Assembly: GCA_025359805.1 (NCBI GenBank)
Contig: JANYDU010000024.1
Coordinates: 1-64,000, forward strand
Length of the DNA stretch: 64,000 bases
Source: Bacteroidota bacterium
GTDB taxonomy: Bacteria; Bacteroidota; Bacteroidia; UKL13-3
Reading direction: 5' to 3'
Position 1 is the stretch's first letter. The number at the start of each line of letters is the position of its first letter. Below the pieces are notes generated by a model that was not told the DNA's origin, made no database searches, and worked only from the letters and a program-made list of their open reading frames with translations. Position numbers and translations under genes: made by a program. Shown here piece after piece: positions 37,917 through 48,800 of this stretch.

Positions 37917-40900
37917 ATGAAATACAACTTTTTACTGTATATATTTTTCTTCATTTCATTTTTTGTAAATGCCAATTCCAAAACGGATTTGGGTTCTTTA
38001 TTAACAGATAAACCTAAAGGTTTTGTTGAAAATAAGGGGCAAATTATTAACCAAAATAACCAGCCAAACATGGATGTAAATTTTTTGTGGAATGGACAAG
38101 GAATGAATATTCAGTTGCGCAAAACAGGCTTTAGTTATGATGTATGGAAGAATGTAGAGAACCCTGTTCAGGCTTCAGAAAACAATAATTTAACAAATGA
38201 TAATGCGGCTAAGCACCTTTTAAATAACACAGTTTATTTTCACAGAATAGATATTGACTTTGAAAATGCGAACGCCAACTTTACAATTTCAACGGATGAT
38301 GAGTGGGCTGATTTTATCAATTACTATACCACAGGAACTATAGAAAACACGTTAACCACAGCCAATCATTTTGGTAAAATTGTGTATCAAAATGTATGGA
38401 ATGGAATTGATATAGAATTTATATTGATAGATGGTAAACCTAAGTATAACTTTATTCTTGGTGCTCATGCAAAAATTTCTGACATCAAATTAAAAATAAA
38501 TGGAGCCGATGAAATTATTGAAAAAGATGGGCAGTTAATTTTAAAAAATAGTATTAATGATATTACTGAATCTGTGCCAAACAGTTTCTATATTTCAAAT
38601 GGTAGCCAACAAAATGTAAACGTATCGTTTAAAAAAAATACTGATGATAGTTATGGATTTTCTGTTGAAGGAAAAATACCTATTGGAAGCACACTTACCA
38701 TTGACCCAGTTCCAAACATTGTTTGGGGGACTTATTTTGGAGGAAGTAGTGATGAAATTTCTTATGCTATTTGTTCGGATGCAACAGGAAATAGTACTAT
38801 TGCAGGATACACAACCTCAACAACCAATATAGCCAGTAGTGGTGCTTATCAAACAACTTATGGTGGTGGAAGTGCCGATATTTTTATTGCAAAATTTGAT
38901 TTAACGGGTCTGCGATTGTGGAGTACTTTTTATGGTGGTTCGGGAGATGATCAAGCATTTGGAATCGTGTCGGATCGTAATAACAATGTTATTATTATTG
39001 GAACGAGTGCATCTTCAACAGGTATGGGTACATCTGGTGCAATATACCAACCTGCTTATGGTGGAGGTTCATTAGATGCAATAATTGCTAAATTCAATTC
39101 ATCTGGGCAAATACAGTGGGCAACATATTTTGGAGGTACATCTACCGATTGGGGTTATGGCATTGCATGTGATACCAATAACAATATTTTTGTAACGGGA
39201 TATACAAGTTCTGCATCAGCTATAGCAAGTGCAGGAGCTTATCAAACTGCATATGCTGGGGGCGGTAATGATGTGTTTATTGCAAAATTTAGTAGCTTGG
39301 GCAGTAAGTTGTGGGGCACCTATTATGGAGGATCAGCCTCAGATGTTGGCAAAGGAATTACTACTGATACTATCGGAAATATTTATGTTACTGGAAATAC
39401 AAACTCCTCGGCATCTATTGCTAGTTCTGGGGCGTATAAAACTTCATTTGGTGGCAGCAATGATGCCTTTTTGGTAAAATTTAATACTACGGGAACACGC
39501 CAGTGGGGCACTTATTATGGCGGTACTGGAGATGATTTTGGATATGCAGTAAAATGTGATAAAAATGCCAATATTATTTTTTCAGGAAACACAGGTTCAT
39601 CATCTTCAGGAATATCAAGTTCGGGGGCAGATCAAGCTACTTATGGAGGAGGTTCTACTGATGGTTTTATAGTTAAATTTTCTCCAATTTGCTCACTAAT
39701 TTGGGGAACCTATTTTGGAGGAAACCTTAATGATAACGCAGCGGCAATTACAACGGATGATAATAGTAACATTTATATAACAGGAAGTACAACTTCGGTT
39801 GCAGGAATAGCCACCAGTGGTGTGTATCAATCGAGTTTTGGTAGTAGTTCCACTTCATTGAATGATGCGTGCATTGCAAAATTTGATTCATCAGGTGTTC
39901 GGTTGTGGTCGAGTTATTACGGTGGTCTATCAGGTGATTTGGGTTTGGGAATTACCTATGATGGAATTGGAAATATAGCTATAACCGGTTATACCAATTC
40001 TTCTTCAACCATTTCGACATCAGGAACCTACCAATCCTCTTATGCAGGAGCAGGAGCGAGTGGTTTGGGCGATGGTTTTGTTTCTAAATTTAGTGTTTGC
40101 CCTCCGGCAAGTTCAATAATTGCAGGAAGTAATTCCCCCATTTGTGCAGGAGTAAATTTAAACCTCACGGCATCGGGAGGTTCAACATATAGTTGGACAG
40201 GTCCAAACGGATTTGTTAGCAGTTCACAAAACCCCATTATTACAAATCCCACAGCAGCGAACTCAGGAACATATACGGTTGTTGTTTCGGCAGTAGGTTG
40301 CCAGTTTACAAAGCAAGTTGTTGTTGTTGTTTCTGCAAACGCAAAACCAAATGCAGGTTTTACACAGAATTATTTCAGCAATTGCTTATCGGGAAATTCA
40401 TTTTTATTGCATGACACTTCTACCATATCTGTGGGCTCATACAATAGGTTATGGAGTTTTAGCAATGGTGATACTTCAACAAGTAATAGTTTTAATAAAA
40501 CGTTCATCACACCGGGAACTTATACAGTCAAACTTTTAGTTTCATCAGGTGGAGTATGCAGCGATTCGGTTACCAAAACATTAACCGTGTATCCTCAAAC
40601 CAATGTGGGGTTTACTATTAATAACGCAAATCAATGTTTGGTAGGAAATCAATTTGTTTATACCGATACCTCAACTATCTCATTAGGTACATATAGCAGA
40701 ACATGGAGTTTAGGAGATGCAAGTACTGCCGCAACTGGTATTGTAAATAAATCTTATCCAAGTATAAACACCTATCACATAAAATTAGTAACCACATCAA
40801 ATAATGGCTGTTTAGATTCAGTTCAGCATGACGCTATTGTTAACGTGGCTCCAATAATTGGATTCACACAAAACAATTTTGCGCAATGCTTATCGGGCAA

Positions 40901-43900
40901 TCAATTTTCTTATACTGATACTTCATCCATTTCATCAGGAACAATTACTCGATTATGGAAATTTAGCAATGGTGATACTTCTACATCGGCCAGTTTTAAT
41001 AAAACATTTTTATCGGCAGGGATTTATACACTTACACTTATTATCACTACAAATAATAGTTGCAAAGATTCTATTTCAAAAACATTCACTGTTTATCCTC
41101 AAACAGCGGTTGGATTTACAACAAATAATAGTACTCAATGCTATACAGGAAATGTTTTTGTTTATACTGATACTTCAACTATTTCATCGGGCACGTACAC
41201 CAAATTATGGTCGTTGGGTGATGGAAGTTTAGCCAATTCCACTATCGTAAACAAAAGCTATAATACCACTGGAAATTTTTTAATAAAAATAGTTACCACA
41301 ACAAATAATGGTTGTATAGATTCTATACAAAAAAATGTTACCATAAATGTGGTTCCAGTTGTTGGATATACACAAAATAATTTTGCACAATGTTTCACCG
41401 GCAATCAATTTTCATTTAGCGATACTTCATCCATTTCAGCGGGCACAATTACTCGATTATGGAAATTTAGTAATGGAGATACTTCTACATCAGCCAGCTT
41501 TAATAAAACATTTATTCAGTCGGGAATTTATACACTTACACTTATCATAACCGCGAATAATAATTGTAAAGATTCAGTTGTAAAAACCTTTACCGTATAT
41601 CCTAAAACAAATGTTGGTTTTGTAATTAATAGTACCAACCAATGTTTTACTGGCAATAACTATATTTTTACAGATACATCAACCGGAGCTGCTTACACGC
41701 GGCTTTGGCATTTGGGAGATGGAGCACTTGCCAACTCAACAGTTGTAAATAAGTCCTATTCTTCATCGGGTAGTTATACTATTACCTTGGTAGCAACAAC
41801 AATAAGTAACGGTTGTGTAGATTCTACTCAACAAGTCATTTCAGTAAATCCTTTTGTGCAGCCCAATGTTGGTTTTACACAAAACACATTTACAAATTGT
41901 TTAACAGGAAACGCATTTATTTTAAATGATACGTCAACCATTTCATCGGGCACAATTACAAGAATTTGGAAATTTAGTAATGGCGATACTTCTACAGCTA
42001 ATAATTTATCGAAGAGTTTTTTAACAGCCGGAAATTACACCATTAAGCTTATTGAGATTTCGAATAATAATTGCAAAGATTCAATTACAAAAACTATTAC
42101 TGTTTATCCTCAAACAACAATTGGTTTCAATATCAATAATCTTAATCAATGCTATAATGGAAATAATTTTGTATTAGAGGATACAACCGTTTTATCAGTG
42201 GGTTCATTTTCGAGAGTTTGGAATTTTGGAGATGCAACCAGCAGTCAATCTCCATCTGTTAATAAATCATATTTAGTGGATGGTACATATACCATAAATT
42301 TAGTAACAACAACAAATAGCGGGTGTATAGATTCCATTCAAAAAGTAGTAACAGTAAAACCACAACCCAAGGCAGGTTATACTCAAAATAGTTTTACGCA
42401 TTGTTTGGCAGGAAATAATTTTTTACTTACCGATACGTCATCATCATCATCAGGCACGTTTGTTAAAAACTGGGTATTTAGTGATGGCGATACCTCGACA
42501 GCCAATTCAATCAATAAAATATTTTTAACAGCCGGAACATTTACAGCAAAATTAATAGCCACTTCAGTAAGCGGATGTAAGGATTCTGCTATTAAAAATA
42601 TTACTGTTTATCCTCAAACAACAATTGGTTTTAGTATCAATAATAACAATCAATGTATAGTAGGAAATAATGTTATTCTAATTGATACTTCTTTGGTTGT
42701 TGGAGGTTCATTTACCAGGTTATGGCGCTTAGGAGATAATACCACATCAACATCCATTGTGTTAAATAAATCGTACTCAAGTAAAGGAACTTATTTGGTT
42801 AATTTGATAACCACAACCAATAATGGCTGTATTGATTCTGTACAAAAAAATATTACCATAAATGCACAACCCAAAGCAGGATTTTTGCAAGATATATTTT
42901 CACATTGTTTAGCGGGAAACGCATTTAATTTATGGGATACTTCATCCATTTCATCGGGTACTATGCAACGGTTATGGAGTTTTAGTAATGGCGATACTGC
43001 AACAGCAGATACCATCAATAAAATATTTACTACAGCTGGAGTTTATACTGTAAAATTAATAGAAGTCTCTAATCAAAATTGTAAAGACTCGGCTACAAAA
43101 ACCTTAACGGTTTACCCCCAAACCCAAATTGGTTTTAGTGTAAATAATACCACCCAATGTTTGAATAGTAATAATTTTTTACTTACTGATACATCAACTA
43201 TTTCATCGGGAACATATGCACGTATTTGGGATTTGGGTGACGGAAGCACAGGTATAACTTCATCCATTACCAAAAAATACTTAAGCGAAGGAGTTTATTT
43301 TTTAAAGCTAACAACAACTTCAAATAATGGTTGTGTTGATTCCTCTAAAAAAACTGTATTTATTTATCCTCAACCTAAAGCTGGATTTACACAAAATAGC
43401 TTTGCACAATGTTTATCAGGAAATAAATTTATTTTTAATGATACCTCAACCGCATCGTCAGGAAGTTTTACACGAAATTGGATCTTTGGAAATGGCGATA
43501 CTTCAACATCAATTAGTCCTAACAAAACATTTTTTACTGCCGGAATTATGAGTACAAAATTATTGGTTACATCAGCAAGTGGATGTAGTGATTCTGTAAC
43601 CAAAAATATAACCGTTTATCCACAAACAACTATTGGGTTTTATCAAAATAATTTACAGCAATGTATCAGAAATAACAATTTTGTTTTGTTTGATACGTCA
43701 ACCATTTCAACAGGATTCTATACACGCTTATGGAGTTTTGGCGATAGCACTTTTTCAACCAACTCATTTATAAATAAATCATTTAGCAAAGAAGGAAGTT
43801 ACTCGTTAATGCTATACACCAAATCAAACAATGGTTGTATAGATTCCCTGCAAAAAACAGTTCTTATAAATGCGCAACCAACAATTGGATTTGCACAAAA

Positions 43901-45854
43901 TAATTTTGCACAATGTTTAACAGGAAATACATTTATATTAAATGATACCTCATCCATTTCAATTGGCTCAATAAACAGACTTTGGAAGTTTAGTGATGGC
44001 GATACTTCTACATCAAATTTGGTGAATAAAACATTTTTAAACTCAGGAACATTTACGGGAAAATTGATTGTTTCATCAGATAATAATTGTGGAGATTCTG
44101 TTTCAAAATCATTTACCATTTACCCTCAAACACATATTGCATTTACTATTCCTACCAGTAGAAATCAATGTTTAACAGGAAATAGTTTTATTTACCAAGA
44201 TGCTTCTTACTCATTAGCGGGCAACATTTCCAGAATTTGGGATTTAGGCGATAGCAGTACATCAAGCTCAAATTATATAGTTAAAAGCTACGATTCTGCA
44301 ACTATTTATACCGTGAGGCTTGTAACGCTTACTTCGGATGGATGTTTGGATACACTTCAAAAATTAGTTACTGTAAACCCCCAACCCAATGTTGGATTTA
44401 GTGAAAACACAACCGCACATTGTTTGCTTGGAAATAATTTTATTTTAGCTGATACCTCATCCATTATTTCTGGAACGTTTACAAAAAGTTGGAGTTTTAG
44501 TGATGGCGATACTTCTACGGCTGATACCGTGGTGAAAAATTTTATTGCATCAAATAATTATGTTGCAAAACTTGTTATTACATCCAACAATGGTTGTAAA
44601 GATTCTGTATCAAAAAAATTAACCGTTTATCCGCAACCTCATATGGGATTTTCCCAAAATAGTTTAACACAGTGTTTTGCAGCAAATAGTTTTAAATTTA
44701 AAGACACGTCTGTTATTTTAGGAACTTCAACCAGTATTTGGGATTATGGAGACTCCACAACAGATTCAGCAAATAGTGTTACTAAACATTATACATCAAC
44801 AGGAAATTATACTATAAAATTAATTACAATCAGTGATCATAATTGTAGTGATTCATTATTCAAAACGGTTTCTGTTTTTACACAACCTAAAGCTGGGTTT
44901 ATACAAAATAATTTGGCACAATGTTTAGTAGGAAATAATTTTATTTTGACTGACACTTCAACGTTAAGTTCAGGTTTATTTTCAAGGATTTGGACCTTTG
45001 GAGATTCAACAAGTTCAATTCAATCAACAAACAATAAATCTTATTTAAACTCTGGATTATATCAAATAAAATTATTGGTAACAGATAGTAATTTCTGTAA
45101 TGATTCAGTTACAAAAACTGTTAATGTTTACAAAAAGCCTAAAGCCGGATTTAGCACAAACAATTTAGTGCAGTGTTTTAGCAATAATAATTTTGTATTT
45201 AATGATACTTCTTCAAATATTGGTTCTGGGCACAAAAGTTTATGGTATTTTGGTGATAGTACGAATGCCGATACAACCCCAATAATTAATAAAACTTATA
45301 AAGATATTGGTTACTATACTGTGTCCTTAAAAGTAGTTGATATTAATAATTGTTTTGACAGCGTTAGCAATATTATAACTGTAAAAGTATCACCAGCAAA
45401 ACCAATTATTACAGTGATTTCAAAATCAGAATTGCAAAGTACACAGGCTAAAAATTATACTTGGATTTTAAACAATAATATTATTCTTCAAGATACCATT
45501 ACTCAAACACTTGATTTATTTTCAAATGGTACATATAAAGTAAAAATTACGGGCAGCAATGGATGCAGTAGCACTTCTGATTCGGTAAATATGATAAATG
45601 TACAAGATGTTCCTAACTCTGGAAATATTTTCATTTACCCAAATCCTTCAACCGATAAATTTACCATTGATTTTAATGGAATGGATGGCGATAAGCATTT
45701 TGAAATATATAATTTGAGCAGTGAATTAATTAATGATTTTACCGTTACTGATAAAGCGCTCGATATAGAACTTGGTGGCTATACAAAGGGAATGTATTAT
45801 ATAAGAATAACCTCCAATGCTGGAGTGTTTTTGAAAAAGGTACTTGTATATTAG
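37917..45854 (+). CDS. Giant adhesin-like T9SS protein: DUF7948, seven-bladed SBBP propeller, Ig-like domain, 20 PKD-like repeats
   Basis: The product is 2645 residues. A signal peptide (MKYNFLLYIFFFISFFVNA) leads into a DUF7948-type N-terminal domain opening GFVENKGQI (about 34-265). Exactly seven SBBP repeats follow (about 268-728), each beginning W-x-(T/S)-(Y/F)-(Y/F)-GG and ending I-A-K-F. They should close one beta-propeller. An Ig-like domain (SPICAGVNLNLTASGG) comes next. Then 20 PKD-like repeats of about 84 residues (812-2493) follow, each with a Cys pair (QC..GN and NCxDS). A short Ig-like linker and a type A T9SS sorting domain (IFIYPNPSTDKFTIDF ... GMYYIRIT) end it. It is probably a long surface stalk or adhesin. 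The ligand is unknown. Confidence 0.92.
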   Translation: MKYNFLLYIFFFISFFVNANSKTDLGSLLTDKPKGFVENKGQIINQNNQPNMDVNFLWNGQGMNIQLRKTGFSYDVWKNVENPVQASENNNLTNDNAAKHLLNNTVYFHRIDIDFENANANFTISTDDEWADFINYYTTGTIENTLTTANHFGKIVYQNVWNGIDIEFILIDGKPKYNFILGAHAKISDIKLKINGADEIIEKDGQLILKNSINDITESVPNSFYISNGSQQNVNVSFKKNTDDSYGFSVEGKIPIGSTLTIDPVPNIVWGTYFGGSSDEISYAICSDATGNSTIAGYTTSTTNIASSGAYQTTYGGGSADIFIAKFDLTGLRLWSTFYGGSGDDQAFGIVSDRNNNVIIIGTSASSTGMGTSGAIYQPAYGGGSLDAIIAKFNSSGQIQWATYFGGTSTDWGYGIACDTNNNIFVTGYTSSASAIASAGAYQTAYAGGGNDVFIAKFSSLGSKLWGTYYGGSASDVGKGITTDTIGNIYVTGNTNSSASIASSGAYKTSFGGSNDAFLVKFNTTGTRQWGTYYGGTGDDFGYAVKCDKNANIIFSGNTGSSSSGISSSGADQATYGGGSTDGFIVKFSPICSLIWGTYFGGNLNDNAAAITTDDNSNIYITGSTTSVAGIATSGVYQSSFGSSSTSLNDACIAKFDSSGVRLWSSYYGGLSGDLGLGITYDGIGNIAITGYTNSSSTISTSGTYQSSYAGAGASGLGDGFVSKFSVCPPASSIIAGSNSPICAGVNLNLTASGGSTYSWTGPNGFVSSSQNPIITNPTAANSGTYTVVVSAVGCQFTKQVVVVVSANAKPNAGFTQNYFSNCLSGNSFLLHDTSTISVGSYNRLWSFSNGDTSTSNSFNKTFITPGTYTVKLLVSSGGVCSDSVTKTLTVYPQTNVGFTINNANQCLVGNQFVYTDTSTISLGTYSRTWSLGDASTAATGIVNKSYPSINTYHIKLVTTSNNGCLDSVQHDAIVNVAPIIGFTQNNFAQCLSGNQFSYTDTSSISSGTITRLWKFSNGDTSTSASFNKTFLSAGIYTLTLIITTNNSCKDSISKTFTVYPQTAVGFTTNNSTQCYTGNVFVYTDTSTISSGTYTKLWSLGDGSLANSTIVNKSYNTTGNFLIKIVTTTNNGCIDSIQKNVTINVVPVVGYTQNNFAQCFTGNQFSFSDTSSISAGTITRLWKFSNGDTSTSASFNKTFIQSGIYTLTLIITANNNCKDSVVKTFTVYPKTNVGFVINSTNQCFTGNNYIFTDTSTGAAYTRLWHLGDGALANSTVVNKSYSSSGSYTITLVATTISNGCVDSTQQVISVNPFVQPNVGFTQNTFTNCLTGNAFILNDTSTISSGTITRIWKFSNGDTSTANNLSKSFLTAGNYTIKLIEISNNNCKDSITKTITVYPQTTIGFNINNLNQCYNGNNFVLEDTTVLSVGSFSRVWNFGDATSSQSPSVNKSYLVDGTYTINLVTTTNSGCIDSIQKVVTVKPQPKAGYTQNSFTHCLAGNNFLLTDTSSSSSGTFVKNWVFSDGDTSTANSINKIFLTAGTFTAKLIATSVSGCKDSAIKNITVYPQTTIGFSINNNNQCIVGNNVILIDTSLVVGGSFTRLWRLGDNTTSTSIVLNKSYSSKGTYLVNLITTTNNGCIDSVQKNITINAQPKAGFLQDIFSHCLAGNAFNLWDTSSISSGTMQRLWSFSNGDTATADTINKIFTTAGVYTVKLIEVSNQNCKDSATKTLTVYPQTQIGFSVNNTTQCLNSNNFLLTDTSTISSGTYARIWDLGDGSTGITSSITKKYLSEGVYFLKLTTTSNNGCVDSSKKTVFIYPQPKAGFTQNSFAQCLSGNKFIFNDTSTASSGSFTRNWIFGNGDTSTSISPNKTFFTAGIMSTKLLVTSASGCSDSVTKNITVYPQTTIGFYQNNLQQCIRNNNFVLFDTSTISTGFYTRLWSFGDSTFSTNSFINKSFSKEGSYSLMLYTKSNNGCIDSLQKTVLINAQPTIGFAQNNFAQCLTGNTFILNDTSSISIGSINRLWKFSDGDTSTSNLVNKTFLNSGTFTGKLIVSSDNNCGDSVSKSFTIYPQTHIAFTIPTSRNQCLTGNSFIYQDASYSLAGNISRIWDLGDSSTSSSNYIVKSYDSATIYTVRLVTLTSDGCLDTLQKLVTVNPQPNVGFSENTTAHCLLGNNFILADTSSIISGTFTKSWSFSDGDTSTADTVVKNFIASNNYVAKLVITSNNGCKDSVSKKLTVYPQPHMGFSQNSLTQCFAANSFKFKDTSVILGTSTSIWDYGDSTTDSANSVTKHYTSTGNYTIKLITISDHNCSDSLFKTVSVFTQPKAGFIQNNLAQCLVGNNFILTDTSTLSSGLFSRIWTFGDSTSSIQSTNNKSYLNSGLYQIKLLVTDSNFCNDSVTKTVNVYKKPKAGFSTNNLVQCFSNNNFVFNDTSSNIGSGHKSLWYFGDSTNADTTPIINKTYKDIGYYTVSLKVVDINNCFDSVSNIITVKVSPAKPIITVISKSELQSTQAKNYTWILNNNIILQDTITQTLDLFSNGTYKVKITGSNGCSSTSDSVNMINVQDVPNSGNIFIYPNPSTDKFTIDFNGMDGDKHFEIYNLSSELINDFTVTDKALDIELGGYTKGMYYIRITSNAGVFLKKVLVY
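38719..40101 (+). repeat. Seven SBBP (beta-propeller) coding repeats
   Basis: Seven units of about 198 bp encode WGTYFGG-type blade starts followed by a CDxxxNIxxTGYTxS core and a DAFIAKF-type end. The number equals one complete seven-bladed propeller. Repeat boundaries are approximate. Confidence 0.85.
40350..45395 (+). repeat. Twenty PKD-like coding repeats in alternating A/B types
   Basis: Units of about 252 bp encode alternating modules. Odd-numbered units carry (K/S)FSNGDTST and a VYPQT end. Even-numbered units carry LGDGS/FGDST, NKSY and TTTNNGCIDS and end in a QP or similar linker. The alternation is clear for units 1-17 and fades in 18-20, so the array appears to have grown by copying a two-domain unit of about 505 bp. 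Boundaries are approximate. Confidence 0.85.
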
Positions 45855-45870
45855 TATTCGAGTTGTTGTA

Positions 45871-48800
45871 TTATATTTTTTTAATATTCCGATTGCCCGC
45901 GTAATAATCGTTCACAAAATTGCACCAATCGCAATCTTCTTTTCCGCAGCCTTTATCAAATTGTTTATTCATAATTCCATCATAGGCAAAGTGTATTTGA
46001 TTTTTTAAAATTTTTACATCATTGGAAGTAATAATTACTTTTTCTTTAATGTATTGTTTTGATTGTTTATCGGGTTCTACAAAATCAAATTCGGTGCTAA
46101 GCATTTCCCAGTTTTTACTTCTATCGTTATCAACCAAAATTTTATAAAACACGGCTTGTCGCCAATAATCACCGCCAAATTCATCTTCAAATTTTGCTTC
46201 TTTATTTTCTTCTTTTGTTTTTTCTACCTTCTCTAAATCCGGCCGATTGAATTTCTTTTTTGCATTTTCAAACTGACCAGTTTTATAATCTACCACATTC
46301 ACTTTATTGCCATCAAATTCCATTTTATCAAGCTTTCCATTTAAAGGAATTCCTTCCACAACTATATTTCTATAAGAACGTTCAATGGTTACCACTTTGT
46401 TCCAATTGAGTAAATGTGTGTGATAATATTTAGGTAAAAAATCTTCGGCATATTCCATTCGTCTTTTCATTTCCACATCCGTAAAATTTTCCTCATGTGT
46501 TCTCATGTAATATTTAAAATCTCTCATCATCACATCAACCGTTGGGAAATTTCTCTCATCATTATCCAACATTTTTTTGAATAAATATTCTAACGCGTAA
46601 TGCACTGCTGAACCAAACGTCATAGCCGAACTTTTTGCAGCCGGAACGCGTAATAAATTATTGAAATAAAAACTCAATGGGCATTTTAAATAGCTATTGA
46701 GATGAGTTACACTTAGTGCATAATTTTGTAACAATTGATCAATATAGTTTACATCAATAAGTGGGCTTGGCATTTCTTCCACACTTTTTAATACGTTTAA
46801 TTTAAACGCTACTAAATCCGAATCCGGTAGATGAATGGGTGTACTTTTTAACGCTGTATTTTCTTTAATTTCTGCAACAAACCTGCTTTTTTCCAATTCT
46901 TTTTCATTAGCATCATGAGTAGCATATGAAATACATAAGTGTTGTTTTGCCCTTGTCATTCCAACATAAAAAAGCCTTCGTGTTTCTTGTGTTTCATCGG
47001 TTTGGGTTTTAAAAACTAAGTTATCAGGAAGTTTATACGTATAATTTCTTCCTGGTTTATCCCATATTTTGCTATTGCAACCCAACATAAAAACGTATTC
47101 AAACTCTAATCCTTTTGAACCATGTGCGGTTAGAAAATTTACCCCATTTTCATCGAATGAAATTTTTTGGATCGATAAACTCACTTCATTTTCTTCCATT
47201 AATTGTATGGTTTGTAATAGAGATGATAATGTGGTTTTTGGATTTTTTGCGCACTCTTGTTTTACAAAATCAAAAAAGGTATTTAGCAATTGCATGTTCC
47301 AAGTTGATTCGTTTCCGGTAAGTGCTTTTAATAATATCCCGCTTCGGGTAATTACTTTTTCGATGAGTTCTAAAACGGTAATATTTATGGTTTCTTTTAT
47401 CCAATATTCAATATCATCACTTAATTTTTTGATGGCTGCATGAGAAGGATTTTGACCAAACAATGAGGGTTTATTTTTTACTAAAATATTTTTGATGGCT
47501 TCTCTCCAAGTAGCTTTTTTTTCATCATAATTTTTCCTTCCTGTTTCTACAGAAATCATAGCCACATCCAGAGGTGCAATTTGAAAAAAATGATAATGCA
47601 TAATTTCAAAAAGAAAAGGTTCGCCCGAATGAGGTCGGAAAGTTTCTGCTGCTAAGTATCTTAGGATATTAATTATTTTTTTGATGAGTGATTCTTGTAA
47701 AACATCAGCTTTACGTTTTGCATTTATTGGAATTTTTTTTGATTGAAGATATTTGATAATTTCTTCTGATTGGCTATGATTTCTGTAAATAACAGCAACT
47801 TCATTTAAGGGAAAACCAGAAGAAAAAAGTTCAACAATTTTATGTGCAATATCTACTGCTTCATGAGTGGTATTTATGTATTCACGAATTTCAGGTTTAA
47901 TATGACTGCCTGCAACCAATTCATTTTTTGCTAATAATGTTTTTACTGTAAGCCGTTCTTGATTGATATCAATTAAGGCTTTGGCAGTATCTAAAATATG
48001 TTGTGATGAGCGATAATTTTCTGTTAATACAATTTGATTTAAACCTGCGTTTTTATAGTGGTCGATAAACGAAACAATGTTCTCTACGTTTGCTCCTTGA
48101 AAACGATAAATAGATTGGTCATCATCACCTACTACAAATACATTTGGGCTATCCCAATAATTAATTAATGTTTGTAATAAATGATTTTGTGATCCACTTG
48201 TATCTTGGTATTCATCCACCAAAAAATACTGATACAACTCCTGATATTTTAGCAGCAAAGAATTGTTTTCTTCAAACGCTTCAATCACTTTTATAATCAT
48301 ATCTGCGAAATCATATCGCTTGCGTTTTTTTAATTTATTTTCATAGATAACAAATTGATTTGCGGCTGCAATAAGCATATCCATTCGTTGTTTTTCTTCT
48401 TCAATTTTTGCTATTTTTAATTCACCTTTTTTATATGTTTTTCCGTTGACTTTATAAATATATTCGTCTCTATTTGGCAAATCGGCTAAATATTCAAGGG
48501 TCTTTTGTTCGATATATTTTGGCGACCAATATTCTCTTTTCATGATTTCAAAAAGAGGTTTTAGTCGTTTTGCTTCATAATAGGCTTCGCCTGAATATCT
48601 TTTTAATAGATGATTTTTGGGAAGTTCATCAATCATTTCATGGAGAATTTCAAGTTGTTCTAACTCATTTAGTGGCTCCATTTCTCTTACACCAAACATG
48701 TCTAAATTTTCTTGAATAATTAAATTACAAAACGCATGAAAAGTATAAATAGGAACTCGATAAGCATCTGGGCCAATAAATTTAAGTAGCCTCTTACGCA

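Noticed and set aside
40350..45395. Regular repeats considered as CRISPR or satellite DNA
   Set aside because: The period is about 252/505 bp, the frame is fully open and each unit encodes a PKD-like fold, so it is a protein repeat array.
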